A stretch of DNA of 64,000 nucleotides from assembly GCF_022201045.2 (NCBI RefSeq), contig NC_068559.1:372001-436000 (forward strand). The letters are read 5' to 3'. A model generated the notes under the pieces. That model was given only the letters and a program-made list of their open reading frames with translations, was not told the DNA's origin and ran no database searches. The position numbers and the translations under genes are program-made. The DNA comes from Citrus sinensis. Lineage: Eukaryota; Streptophyta; Magnoliopsida; Sapindales; Rutaceae. This document shows, one piece after another, positions 1 through 11,870 of the stretch (position 1 is the stretch's first letter; each line of letters opens with the position of its first letter).

Positions 1-770
1 TTAAATTATCTTTTGTTTTCTATTTTTTATAATTATTTTTGTTTATAGTACATATTTATTGGGATAGAGTTCTTAGTGTACCCCTTATTTAATATACTTA
101 TTTCTACTTATAAACTTTTGTATTTGCTTCAAAATTTAGCTTTTAAAATTTAACCCGGGATAATAATAAGTCCTGGGTCCGCCTGAAATGTGAAAGTGAA
201 AACTGAGTTTTTATTTTTGTTATTTTAACATTGCAGTATAGGGTATAGACAACTGAATTTGCACTTTTACGTACTGCTCGTAGATGTTCTAATGTATTTT
301 CTCGAATTATACACTGTGTTGTCAATTATTTGTTTCGAAATGCCAAATCAGGTCAATTATGAATATAATCATCACCATAAAAAAATTAGTCAACGTACAC
401 GGGTTTTACCTTAGAAGCTAATCCAAAGATAAAAGAATTTTTGCTTTAATAATTCAACCATCCATTTGCACCAGTCAATTTGAATGTTAATGGTCACATT
501 TACTCTGAAAACTCAATCTGTAAATATTTTAGTGTCACAAGCCAAATTGATATTAAATTTATATTTTATAATGACCTAGGTGGTGCAAAGGACGAAAATT
601 GCAAATAACCCTTCTTCGAATATTGTCTTTCCATATATTTTACTCAACCAGAAAAATTTAAACTTTCTTGAATTATCACATTTTTGAATAGGGAAACAAT
701 ATTATTTAAATATACCGAGTTTGGCTCATTACACCCCACATGAAAAGCCGTTTTAATTGCACTTCCTTGA
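1..770. other. Intergenic, no gene seen
   Basis: This is AT-rich sequence with no coding exon or repeat with clear ends that I can recognise. The short open frames here lack similarity to anything known to me. It probably includes the distal promoter of the RABA2 gene that follows. Confidence 0.5.
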
Positions 771-818
771 GTTATTCTGTTTTTTTTTTTTTTCTCAAAT
801 GGCTATCCCAAACAATGG

Positions 819-1140
819 TCTCTCTCTCTCTCTCTCTCGCTTTTTTCTCCACCTGAATCTCTTTCTTTGGAATTTTTTCACTAATCAATAGATCTGGAGT
901 CTTGCCCTCAATCTTGTTTATGGTGAGTTTCCTTCTTTCTCTCTCACCCCGTGTTTGTTTCTCAAGAAAATAAAAATGGAAAGAACATGCACTACTTGGA
1001 AGCACTTTTTGACATTTTGTGTTTTGTGTAATGTTTCTTGATTGTGTGATTCTTTTTAATTAGTAATGCACATAATTATTAGATGTTAATTGTGATCGGT
1101 CTATTAGGTTTAGGAGATACATTGGAGAGATCAGTGAAAA
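819..1140 (+). promoter_or_regulatory. Probable 5' leader of RABA2 with a leader intron
   Basis: A (TC)n tract at 819-838 opens a pyrimidine-rich stretch typical of plant transcription starts. A good splice donor after 922 (gtgagt) and an acceptor ending at 1107 (ctattag) suggest a 185-bp intron in the 5' untranslated leader, 33 bases before the ATG at 1141. This is inferred from sequence motifs only; cDNA would be needed to settle it. Confidence 0.45.
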
Positions 1141-2586
1141 ATGGCGTACAAAGTTGATCATGAGTATGATTATCTCTTCAAGATCGTATTAATTGGAGAT
1201 TCAGGCGTCGGAAAATCCAATATTCTTTCCAGATTTACAAGAAATGAGTTCTGCTTGGAGTCCAAATCCACCATTGGTGTTGAATTTGCAACCAGGACTC
1301 TTCAGGTAATTGATTTTTTGGTTTTTCTTTCCTTACTTTCTGAATTTTTTAATTTTGTAGTTTTGGTATTTGATTAACGCTATTTGATTGCCCTTTCGTT
1401 GATGTATCTTAGCTCACTTGCTTTCTCTCCTAGAAATTGGATAATAAGGTTCCATACTGTGTTGTTTTGGGAAATTGCCATTTTCCCCTAAATATACTTG
1501 GTTTTAACCAATTATCCCCACTATGATATTCATAACACTCCCTTACTCTATTGACAATTTTTTTTTTTTCTGTGAAAGTTTTGATTTATTATAAAAATTG
1601 TGGGAGGTAAATGATAAAAATTAACAGAAAAATATTAGGGAAAAGTCTTTAGTTCGTGTATACTTGACGAATTACATATCAATGCGTTGTATAACATTAA
1701 CTAATTCTTATAAGGTTTAATTTGATTTAGTATAGGAAGAGAAGGAAACTGTATGTAATTGATATAAATTTTGATTGTATTTCTATTACCGATTTTTTAA
1801 TTTTATGAAATTTTAGAGAAAATATAATGTTTGATTTAGATTAGAAACCATATTTTATAGAAAAGAATGATGGTCACTCAATTCCATTCCCACTCATGTG
1901 ACATTTAAATTAGAAACTTGACAACACATATTTTTCATTCAAAGTTTGGGTGCCAAATTAAGAGTAATAGAAATATTGTTAAATTGTTGATCGATTTTAA
2001 TTCGTTTTTAAGTAGCCCTAACGCTAGAAATACTTAAAGGTTATATAATAGGCGGTAGAAGGTTTTTAATATTGCTGGTATATATGATTCAATTCAGGTA
2101 GAAGGGAAGACGGTGAAGGCACAAATATGGGATACGGCTGGCCAAGAAAGGTATAGAGCAATCACAAGTGCTTATTACAGAGGAGCTGTAGGGGCACTTT
2201 TGGTTTATGACATTACCAAAAGACAAACATTTGACAACGTCACAAGGTGGCTTCGGGAGCTGAGGGACCACGCAGACTCCAACATCGTCATCATGATGGC
2301 CGGAAACAAGTCTGATCTCAATCATTTAAGAGCAGTCGCCGCAGAAGACGCCCAAATCCTGGCCGAAAAAGAAGGCCTCTCGTTCCTTGAGACCTCTGCG
2401 TTGGAAGCACTTAATGTGGAGAAAGCATTTCAGACCATTTTGCTTGATATCTACCACATTATAAGCAAAAAAGCACTTGCTGCACAGGAAGCAGCTTCCT
2501 CAACCGGCCTTCCTCAAGGCACCACGATTAACGTTGCCAGTCTTTCCGGTAATGTTAAAGGGAAAGCTTGTTGTTCCAATCAGTAG
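1141..2586 (+). CDS. RABA2: Rab GTPase, RABA2 (Rab11) class
   Basis: Two exons, 1141-1305 and 2098-2586 (phase 0, GT..AG), encode 217 residues, the usual Rab length. The nucleotide-binding motifs are all present: P-loop GDSGVGKS (19-26), switch I threonine in STIGVEF, WDTAGQE (66-72), NKSD (125-128) and ETSALE. The C-terminus CCSNQ (213-217) carries the double cysteine for geranylgeranylation. The first exon ([14 protein letters not shown]) and the [13 protein letters not shown] stretch place it with RABA2 rather than RABA1. Family knowledge: RABA2 proteins mark the trans-Golgi/early endosome and direct secretory traffic, including to the cell plate. The single intron after the FATRTLQ codons is the usual RABA position. 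The intron is AT-rich and featureless. Nothing appears damaged; the next gene downstream is unrelated. Confidence 0.95.
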
Positions 2587-3945
2587 AAAGTTATAAGGCA
2601 ATTTTTTTGAATTTGGGGCACAAATGAGCATTACTTTTTTTCTTTTCACATTTTTTTAATATAAAAAATATATATAATTAATTAATTCTTTTAAATGCAT
2701 TGAAAGAAACTGAACGTAGGGTTCTAGTTTAACAGAGTTAATAGATTTATTTTTAATTTGGTCTGGGACTAGTACTGTATTATTGATGCGGGTCCGAGGG
2801 GATGCTTGAATTAAGACATTGATCTAAGCGTCCCTCTTCATTATCATTACTTATTCATCATTTTTGTACCTTTTATTTATTCTGTCTCTTTCAAATGGGG
2901 ACATTGATTAAAGTAAGTTATTCATCATTGATCTAAGGAATTGGAACAATTTTTTAATTAGTTCTGAATTTTTTTTTAGAACTAATTGAAAAATTATATT
3001 TCACACACACACACACATATATATATATTGAGCGAATGATATATTTTTCTCCAAAAAAAAAAAAATAGTATTCATACATATAGAGAGACCAGCAGCAAAT
3101 ATAGAATTAATTGAAAAATTATGGCAATCTCTTACGTTATCCCATATTTTTAATTTAATTTTTCAATTAATTATGATTAAAACAATTATCAATTAATTAA
3201 ATAATTAAAGTGTTTATATTCCTAGGACCAAAGAGCTACCAACAATAAAATAGAAATATCAGCAAAAAAGGTTGACATTCAGGGCCGGGGATTTAGATGT
3301 ATTTTAGAGTATTATAGGAGTTTCGATTAGTTTTGTCAATAATCAAGAGTTTTGCTCTTTTTTCCAAATCAGTTTTATTTGCTTAATCGTTCAAATTTTA
3401 GAGGAGATAGGAGATTAGAAAAACTACTTTGAGCTTTGACCACCACTAACTGATAAAATAATAAACATTAGGGATTTCAAAAAATTAAGATCCTACTATT
3501 TATTGAGTCTATAATTGAAAAGCCATTAACATCTTTTGTTGCATTTATAGACTCAATAAATAGTAGTGAAAAGCCATTAACATCTTTTGTTGCATTTAAC
3601 TTCCCCAGGCAGCATGATTTGAGATAACCCAATGTGCCTTCATTAGCTATCTTTGATGTTAAGTGCCTTTAAGGATCTGCAGATCAGTCTTTCGCGGCAC
3701 GATTTTGTTTGAAAAAATAAAAGGAAATGAGAGGAGAGAAAAACAGAAAAGGGAAAATAAATAAAAAGAGAAAATATGAATTACATGTCAGATTAAATAA
3801 TAAAATTGAGATTAATTTTTTTTTCCTTTATTTTCTCTCCTCTTCTCTCATTTACATTCTTCTACCCTTTTCTTGTTCTATCAACAAAACGTCTTCATGA
3901 CTCCATCGACAGGCCAAGAACCAACAAGAGAATCATATATCTGAT
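2587..3945. other. Intergenic: 3' end of RABA2, then AT-rich DNA with small repeats
   Basis: No gene is seen. The first part is the RABA2 3' untranslated region. A (CA)n(TA)n microsatellite lies near 3003-3029. Interleaved direct and inverted repeats are at 3493-3598 (listed separately). Purine-rich low-complexity sequence precedes the MULE at 3955. Confidence 0.5.
3493..3598. repeat. Interleaved direct and inverted repeat
   Basis: A 31-base direct repeat (3517-3547 and 3568-3598, starting gaaaagccattaacatc) overlaps a 21-base perfect inverted repeat (3493-3513 and 3546-3566, starting ctactatttattgag). The pattern suggests a local rearrangement such as template switching. No function is evident. 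Confidence 0.8.
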
Positions 3946-3954
3946 CACTTGTGG

Positions 3955-4800
3955 GGATCAGCCTGCAGTACCACAGTGGCACCGTGCCACACCCTTTTGT
4001 CTTTTGTGGCAAATTGTCATACAATCCCTTTCGCTCTTTTCTATTTAAACTTTACTTTACAAATATTAAATTAATTTCAACTGTATCCATGTGAACATTA
4101 CCGAAATACCCATGCCGACCAACGGTGACCGGATTTCAACTGACGGAGATGGGAAACTCGAGTTAGACACTTTTGGCCGAGCTGAGTCCAACGGTGGTGG
4201 TGGTGACCGCTCACGCGTGGTGATGGCGCCGGATCGAGCTCCCAAAGCCGTGAATCCTTCAATGACCGATCAACGGCAAATCGGCTCCCCCCGGTGGCTG
4301 TGATTGGTCGGAAAATACAGAGGGAATCGTGGGGAGCAAAACTCAAGTGATAGCATCACCGGAAATCGGAGAAATCACGGCGAATTGAAGCGGCGGTTCC
4401 GCGGCTTTTCACGGCTTCAATCGGCAGCTTTCCGAACGCTTTTCGGCGACAAGATTGGCATGGAGATGACCGGCATCGCACGATCTTCCGATCGGTAGCA
4501 ACCTTGGCCGGTGAAGTGGCCGGAAATGGAAATAGCATCCGGGTCGGGTTTGTGGGTTTGGCATGGGTATTTCGGTTCACAGAGGGGATATTGTGATATA
4601 AGTGCAATATATAATAAGAATTTGTAAATAATAAATAGTATAAGGTGCTAACTAAAATGTCCATGTGGATGTAATAGATATTACCTTAATATTTATGAAT
4701 TAAAGTTTAAATAAAAACGAGTAAAAGGGGATTATATGAAAATTTACAATATTAGAGCCATAAAAGACAAAGGATGTGCCACGGTACCGTAGCCTGATCC
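3955..4800. mobile_element. Non-autonomous Mutator-like element (846 bp) with GC-rich core
   Basis: The ends are inverted: the left begins GGATCAGCCTGCAG and the right ends CGGTACCGTAGCCTGATCC. Diverged terminal inverted repeats run about 150 bp and include the shared block accgaaatacccatgcc near 4098 and, inverted, near 4564. It is flanked by a perfect 9-bp target duplication, CACTTGTGG, at 3946-3954 and 4801-4809; 9 bp is the hallmark of the Mutator superfamily. The interior (about 4100-4560) is far richer in G+C than its surroundings and carries overlapping open frames on both strands, but none resembles a known protein. There is no transposase. The core could be captured host DNA; I cannot name a source. 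Confidence 0.8.
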
Positions 4801-4809
4801 CACTTGTGG

Positions 4810-6046
4810 ACAAACATCCACTTAACTTTCTGACGGTTTTGTTTTTGGCCTCTGATGAAAAAAAAAAAAAACTCGAAAATGGTAAACTAGCTGAGCTAGC
4901 ACTGATACATTCTTTTTTCCCATCTAAGCCTGACAAAGTTACTTGGTTGATAAATTTGAATCAGCTCTTTTCTTCACAATTCTTGCCCCAACTGTGGCCC
5001 ACCAATTTTTTGCTCCACATCAACTTAGCGGAGTACCTAAACACCAAGTACTTACCCAAGTGATGACCAAGAGGCAAGAGCAAATAAAATAATGGATTTA
5101 CGTGGCTAGGCCCTCGCCAGCTACCATAAAGCAAAGTGCAAAGCATCGGCTGCCAACACTCATAAACACTTTCTTTGTTTTGTAGAATATTATTCTCATT
5201 GATTTTCATCTTTCTATAGTTTCTTGTTAGGTTGAGCTTGGAAAGATGGAGCAAGAAATGTAGAATAGTAACAGAGATGAATGATAAATGGGTTCATGAT
5301 TCGTCTCTGGATCATAAAGGAATGGTTCCTATTAGAGCTTCAACGGGAGAATGGAAAGCCTTGCTCTTTAATCTTTATCATTGAAATATTTTTCATTTAT
5401 ATAATAATAAGATTTATCAAAAAAATATTCTCTTAGTTTTAACTTCTCCATAATTGAGGGTTTTGTTGGAATGCTTTTGAATTACTTCATCATTTTAAAC
5501 TCAAACTCGCTCTCTTGGACTAATTTACTTCATTTTAATCACTTAAAGGGGTCACAAAGTAATTTTACCTAAATTGTTAAATTTCAATGAAGATCCTTAA
5601 CCTTTTTAAATTTTGTTTTGACCTGTGGTGGCCAAGGGCTAAGGTCCCCAGCCCATATCCTAATTCCAGCCTTGTATATAATGTCACAATATGTACTTTA
5701 AAAATGAGTTTCACCAAAGAAATATAATCACTTGTGAATTTTAAATACTCTTAATAGTCTATTTGAATTTAAGATTGGGCAACTGTAATTTAAGAGTTAT
5801 AATATTAAAGTATTTGATAAACACTAACTAATGTAATTTGAAAGTTAAGTTGATTTGATTTTACACTTGTATAATGAAAAATCTATTATATTTTTACTAA
5901 TTTTTTCAAAAATATTATTTAAAAATTATATTTACTACATAATATTAATTTTTATCTCATAATTATAATTTTTTTCTACAATATTTGTGCTTTAAAAGAT
6001 ACAACATCTCAATACTAAATAGTACCTTAGCATCATACATTTTTTT
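4810..6046. other. Intergenic, no gene seen
   Basis: AT-rich sequence between two MULEs. Open frames are short and without recognisable motifs. No repeat with clear boundaries is visible apart from poly-A/T runs. Confidence 0.45.
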
Positions 6047-6055
6047 TTCTTTTTA

Positions 6056-6887
6056 GGGAAAAGGACATAGAGACCCCCAATGTTTGAATAAGGGACACAG
6101 AGACCCCCAACATTTGAAAAATTAACACAAAACCCCCTAATGTTTAAAAAAAGACACTCAGACCCCCATTTATTAACAGAAATTATAATTTTAAAGTGCA
6201 ATTACCATTATACCCTTATAGCATATTAAAAAATAATTGTTCATTGTCCAATTTATTCCTATATTATTAATAAAATTACGAATATAACTTCATTATCCAA
6301 TTTTTCCATTTAATTTTTGTCAAATTTTCTCTTCAACTAAATAAATTTAATCCATTGCTCAAGAATAAAAATAAATTAAATTGATTACTAATATAATAAA
6401 AATAACAATTCTCAATAACAATTCTCCATTTAAACTTATATAATCAACAAAATAAAAAAAAACTGGTTACAACAATAATTACAAAATCGTAATTGTACTA
6501 AATAACATATTCAATAAATTGACATATGGAGAATTTTTATTTTTATTATATTAATAATCAATTTAATTTATTTTTATTCTTGAGCAATGGATTAAATTTA
6601 TTTAGTTTGAAGAGAAAATTTGACAAAAATTAAATGAAAAAATTGGGTAATGAAGTTATATTCGTAATTTTATTAATAATATAGGAATAAATTGGACAAT
6701 GAACAATTATTTTTTAATATGCTATAAGGGTATAATGGTAATTGCACTTTAAAATTATAATTTCTGTTAACAAATGGGGGTCTGAGTGTCTTTTTTTAAA
6801 CATTAGGGGATTTTGTGTCTCTTTTTCAAACGTTGGGGGTCTCTGTGTCCCTTATTCAAATATTGGGGGTCTCTGTGTCATTTTCCC
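6056..6887. mobile_element. Foldback MULE-type MITE (832 bp), perfect 9-bp target duplication
   Basis: Starts GGGAAAAGGACATAG and ends CTGTGTCATTTTCCC, between two copies of TTCTTTTTA (6047-6055 and 6888-6896). The terminal inverted repeats are about 370 bp each, so nearly the whole element folds into one hairpin with a short loop around 6430-6520. Each end carries two to four copies of a roughly 28-base sub-repeat of the form agacccccaatgtttgaat, alternating with short spacers. It has no coding capacity. The length of the target duplication and the long repeats point to the Mutator superfamily. A transposase would have to come from elsewhere. Confidence 0.88.
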
Positions 6888-6896
6888 TTCTTTTTA

Positions 6897-8221
6897 AATG
6901 ATATTGCAGCACACCCCTCTTTACCATTAAATTAAATGTATGCACTTAAACTCGTGAACTCTTGCTTCTACTATAAAAATTAAACCAATAATGATATTCC
7001 TCAAGGATAATTAATACTGTAGATTCAAACCTTTCTAATAGATTATCTAGAAAAATTGGTATTCATAAAACTATTGAACGGAAATAAAGTTAAAAAGACT
7101 AATCGATGCAAGCATGGAAATTAAATTAAATTTTATCAATTCTTAATTATAATTTATTTATCTACTAAGTTGAAATTAAATTTATCATTAAGAATTGATT
7201 TTTCTGATTATAGTTTTTTTTGTAAAACACACACAAACATATGGAACAAAGCCTTTTTCACCAATGGGGTTTGATACAATAGGCCAAAATACTCTTATGT
7301 GTATTTACAACTAATTTAATCTATAACTCATTGAGAGCAAAATAAGATTTTCAACTAAATAAATGCAAACCATTTTAAAATAAAAATCTTAAGAACAATT
7401 AAATAACATCTGACTTTCTGCATAAAATTAAAATTTAAGAATAAATTAATGGAACAAAAATAACACTAATATATATTTTCTATAGTATTTTTAAATATGT
7501 GCTTTTATGTCTTTATCGTGTGTATTCTTAAGTAAATGAAGGATTATGTGTTTTCTTTTGCTAGAATAACATAACTAATTGATTATTCACTTATTTATCT
7601 TCACTACATTAAAGTTAAAGGACAAGTTAAAAGATAAAAAAAAAATCTCTAGTATTTGTAAAATCTATATTTTTATATTTTATGCTAAATATATATTTTA
7701 CATATTATTTAGTGTTATTATTGTTTATTCATTAAGTTGTCCTAAATTTTAAATTTATGCAGAAAGACAGAGCTTTTTAATTGTGCTTGAGAGTTTTATT
7801 TTAAAAATAGTTGGTAAATCCTTATTTAAAAATCATTTTTTACTCTTAATGAATTATTCAGTATACTAACCATAAATTAACAAAATGGTACTTTGGGCTA
7901 TTATTTAAAAAGCACCAATGAAATAAGTTATTATTTAAATAAATAATAAATTTTTTGTGCATGTAGAGCTCGATCACAGCAAAGAATAAAATCAATCTAT
8001 TTGATTGCGACAGTATAACCTCGCGCTTTGATAAATTACAAGCAAGTTTGCGCTTGTGTGATGGTATCTTCAATTTAAATGTGATCATATATTTGATATT
8101 TAATTCAATCAAATAAATAAGTTTAAAATTACTAATATATCCCAACATAATGTGCCTCATGATTACCTCTTACAATATCAGTTTAGGAGAAAATGATATA
8201 AATATGTCATTTACATTTGGT
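6897..8221. other. Intergenic, no gene seen; missing 5' part of the NPF pseudogene
   Basis: Very AT-rich. The first exon expected for an NPF transporter (which would lie upstream of 8222) is not recognisable here, so it is probably deleted or decayed. No other feature is seen. Confidence 0.45.
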
Positions 8222-8939
8222 GCAGCGATTGAATTCAGTAAGATGCTTAGCTTTTTTGCAATAGTAACAAATCTGATCACTTACCTGACAAAATCACTTC
8301 ACCAAGATATTGCAACAGCAGCAAAGAATGTAAATTACTGGTCAGGAGTCACCACATTGATTCGTTTGATTGGATCATACTTAGCTGCACCTACCCAGGC
8401 CGCTTCACAATGGTCCTGTTTGCTTCCTCATTTATTTCATGGTAAGTTAATTTCTCAACGTTGCCTCCAAAATAACTCATAAACTTTAAAGAAGTAATGC
8501 ATTCGTTCTGTTGAAAATAGGGAAATTTACAAAACAAGCCAAAAAAATAAGGTATTTTTCAACTTTAACCCCTCAAATTTTTTTCTTTCAACATTAGCCA
8601 AATCACCAAATTATGGACGAAATTATCCTCCTCATTCTCACGTTTCCCCAAGCAAATTCCTTCCCCTCTCACCAAAATCTCATCACCGGAAGTTCTATAG
8701 ATTGTCGGTGGCGGCGTAGATCGGCAGCGGAGGAAGTTGTTGGCAGCTGAAAGAAGCTAAATCATGTTGAAAATCTTCGGAGATCTCCAAAATTAAAAAA
8801 AAAATTGAAAACCCTAGGTGAGTTGTTATTGCCATTTTTCTTGTGGTTGTTGTTGCTGTTGTTGTTTGGGATGTTGTTGTTGTTGGTGGTGTTTTAATGG
8901 CGGTGGTGGGTGACATGCATGTGGGAAAGGGAAGAGAAG

Positions 8940-9375
8940 AGAAAGGGAAGGGGAAGCCAACTCGCTCGCGCGAGGGCATGGCGTCGCGCGCGACATGCGC
9001 CTGTCGCACTCGAGATGCGCGCGGCGTGCGCACCTCGCGCGCGCCAGATGGGCGTGCCGTGCGCATCTCGCGTGCGACATGCGCATGTCGCGCGCGCGAG
9101 GTGCGCATGCCGCGCGCGTGAGGTGCGCATGCCGCGCGGATCTTGCGTACGACAGGCGCTGCGTCGCACGCGAGATGCGCACATTGCACCCATCTCGCGC
9201 GCGAGGCCGTGCCCTCTCGCGAGCGAGTTGCGCGTAGGCTTGCGCGACGAAAGCCAAGCGCGCGCAAGTTGTGCGTAGGCTCGCGCGACGGAAGCCAAGC
9301 ACGCGAGAGTTGCGCGCAGGCACGCAGCTCGCGCGCGCGCTTGGCTTCCCTCGCGCAAGCCTGTCGCACCAAGAG
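8940..9375. repeat. CpG-rich degenerate repeat array inside the MULE
   Basis: About 435 bp dominated by CG, GCGC and CGCGCG steps in otherwise AT-rich DNA. It contains recurring units such as cgcgacatgcgcctgtcgc, gaggtgcgcatgccgcgcg (two adjacent copies near 9097-9138) and gcgagttgcgcgtaggct. Long overlapping open frames exist in all directions, rich in Arg, Ala, Cys and His, but they are an artefact of CG repetition and I do not call them genes. The location just inside the left terminal repeat suggests a subterminal array. Confidence 0.75.
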
Positions 9376-9457
9376 GCAGTGCGTAGTGTTTCCTTAATTT
9401 TTTTTTCTTTTGTTCATAATTTTTTAATGTGTGATACTTTTATCTTGTACCAGATAA

Positions 9458-10670
9458 ATGAGCAAATCAAAATTAGCATTGCATAACCCACCCGGACCGA
9501 TTAAAGAACTGGGAATGATGAAGATACCTTATGTTGATCACTTCCTTGGGCGTATCACGAGTATGTGCAAATTAGATGTCGTTGTTAATGCCATCCGGGA
9601 AAAATTAACAAGGCAACAGTTGAAACTGTTCAAAGACGATATATTTGGGCATTTCCTACAGTGTCGGAGCTATCCATTCAGTGGCGTAATTGTGCACAAT
9701 ATATTGCTTCGGCAAGTGTCACATGGCGATGGAAATGACAAAGATGAGTTATGGTTTCAAGTTGGCGACCATTTGATACGGCTATCGATTGAAGAGTGGT
9801 GCCTAGTAACGGGACTTTGCTATAGCGAAAAAGTATTCCTGACGAAGCATAAAACAAAGCATAGGTTACTTAATAAGTACTTTGGAGGCAGGAATTGCGA
9901 TATAAATCTTGGCCAGTTCGAGGGAATATTTATGAACTTACACTTCAAGACTATGAATTACACTGATGCGCTAAAAATTGCCATGTTTTACTTTGCTGAT
10001 AGAGTGCTACATGGAAGAAAGGATCATTGTCAAATCAATTTCAATTTGCTTAATGAGGTAGATGACATATATCACTTTCGAAGTATTCTGTGGGGTCGTT
10101 TGTCATGGGAAACAATATGTAAAAGCATTGATAATGTATTGAACGGCAAAGCCAAAAAATTTAAGAAGGCAAGCACAGAAAATCCATTGCATAGAATTGA
10201 GAAATACAACTTTTACGGCTTTACGTCGGCAGTGCATGTGAGTGAAGAAGTTTTTTTTATAATTTATTTTTGTTATAATAAATATTTAATGACACGTTTT
10301 TTTACTTCATATCTTTCCTTGTTGAAGGCATGGATTTTTGAAGCGATTGAAGGACTACCATTAGAGTGGGTGGAGAAAATTAGGAGGAAGGGTTCTCGGA
10401 TCGTGCGATGGAAGCCCGTGGCTTCTTCAAATATTAACTTCGGCGAAGTGTATTAATACCTGAACGAGCGTCTTGTAAGTCATTTATATGTATGTCTGTA
10501 TATAACTATTACATAATATATGGTTATACTAATTGGAAATTTGGTAATCTTTACGACAGGATTGCACCATTTTCCAAAACCTTAAACCGGATGCAAAGGA
10601 GAGAGCCACAAATTATTGGAAGAGTGTCGAGGATTACGTGTCATATTTGCCAAGTTGGGTCTGTAATGTG
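9458..10670 (+). pseudogene. DUF1985 / Ulp1-type gene remnant carried by the MULE
   Basis: The open frame from the ATG at 9458 reads like the N-terminal DUF1985 domain of plant transposon-borne Ulp1 protease-like genes. It has an early AIREKLTRQQLKLFKDDIFG block, WFQVGDHLIRLSIEEWCLVTGL, and a conserved AWIFEAIEGLPL near its end. A 90-bp intron (10238-10327, gtgagt..gaag) is likely; its length is a multiple of three, so the frame reads through it. A TAA at 10454-10456 breaks the expected reading between GEVY and YLNERL. After a second probable intron, about 10560-10670 continues with CTIFQNLKPDAKERATNYW..LPSWV. The protein then ends at the junction with the antisense transposase gene, so the peptidase domain is missing. 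Role in the parent element is unknown; Ulp1 relatives cleave SUMO. Confidence 0.72.
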
Positions 10671-10694
10671 GGTATCATCTACAGTAATATCATA

Positions 10695-11425
10695 CTAATG
10701 CTCATCCTCATCATTGATAGGAATATCGGAATGACCAGTGTCCCTATCATCAACTTCAGTATTGGAGTTCATGCCTTGCACATTATCAGTTTCTGTGTTG
10801 TTGGTGTTATAACCAGGATCATCATAACTGCGGAACTCATTATTCTGAAATGGAGAGTAATGTTGCCCTAACGATGTCCCTAATGGTAACACATTATCTT
10901 TAACATCCGCTAACGTAATGCCATTATCATCAATAGTGTCATTGTTTTCGTTGACTGGTGAGTAATGTTGTTGGAACGACATTTGTTGTGGTAACACCTC
11001 TTTCTCAATATCGGGGACAGACTCGTTTGCTCTAAATGAACTTTCACTTTCCACAAGTGGCTCAGGATTTTCGGCCGGAACTCGAGGATGTGTGGTGACA
11101 AATATAGGGATGCATCCATAATTGACCACATCAGAGGCCATGTGCAGCACAACATTAACCATTTCATTATTAAATATATCCATAGGTAGTGAACATGCAC
11201 GATACATTGTGTTACTAGATCTCAAAGTTGTCTTCATCGACAAACTATATTCAATAGGATTTATCTGTAAAACTTCATACACCCTTGCCATAAATTGCTC
11301 AAACGTACAATCTTTCCGAACTAAAAATACTGTATTCTTCGCATTCACGTACTCCGTACGGCCATCTGCTAATGTCTCCCACCAACCGTCATAACATAAT
11401 TGAAGTACAACGGAATCTATTAAAC
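10695..11425 (-). pseudogene. N-terminal part of a mudrA-type MULE transposase
   Basis: On the minus strand an open frame after a probable splice acceptor (tttag at 11426-11430) gives LIDSVVLQLCYDGWWETL, then VRKDCTFEQFMARVYEVLQI, YSLSMKTTLRSSNTMYRAC and a long acidic, Asn/Asp-rich tail ending in DEDEH. This matches the region before the transposase core in plant MuDR/MULE proteins. The MULE transposase (DDE) domain, SWIM zinc finger and C-terminus are all absent; the frame stops at the element centre. It is therefore a truncated gene. The upstream first exon should lie between 11490 and 12250 but I could not define it. Confidence 0.72.
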
Positions 11426-11624
11426 CTAAAAAAAAACAAAAGAGATAAGATTTCACGCTACAAAACCTAATAAAAATGAATATGCAGTACATTTATGTGG
11501 ATGAAATGAAGTATACAATTTTGGATTTACTTCGTTTCATCGTAAGCTTCGAAACGATATATTATACGCCTAAAACGGACACATGTAGCCCAAGTTATTA
11601 CTTTCGGAAAATAACTTAAATTTT

Positions 11625-11870
11625 GTGAGACAGGCAGTGGGACAAGTGCTTGTCTCACATAAAACCAGCAGATTTATGTGAGACAGGCGCCTGTCCCACT
11701 TGCCTGTCTCACATAAAACCAGTGGTAACAAGTGAGACAGACGCATGTCTCACACGCCTGTCCCACTTTCCTGTCGCACATATTTTGGTGAGACATGCAA
11801 GTGAGACAGGTGTCTGTCTCACATAAAACCAATAGATTTATGTGAGACATGTGTCTATCTCACTTGTTCT
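11625..11870. repeat. Palindromic subterminal repeat array in the MULE
   Basis: At least eight units built from gtgagacagg and its complement cctgtctcac are interleaved with cacataaaaccag spacers over about 250 bp. Many units are arranged head to head, so the array can form several small hairpins. Variants tgtcccac and tgtcgcac occur. The placement, just inside the right end, is where transposase-binding sub-repeats lie in other MULEs; that role is inferred. Confidence 0.75.

Noticed and set aside
4091-4664. Open frames of 64-102 residues in the GC-rich core of the first MULE
   Set aside because: Frames on both strands overlap and have no recognisable motifs; high G+C alone lengthens chance frames.
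8695-9397. Several long overlapping open frames on both strands, rich in Arg, Ala and Cys
   Set aside because: They come from CG-rich repeats with few stop codons; frames overlap in every direction and none resembles a protein family.
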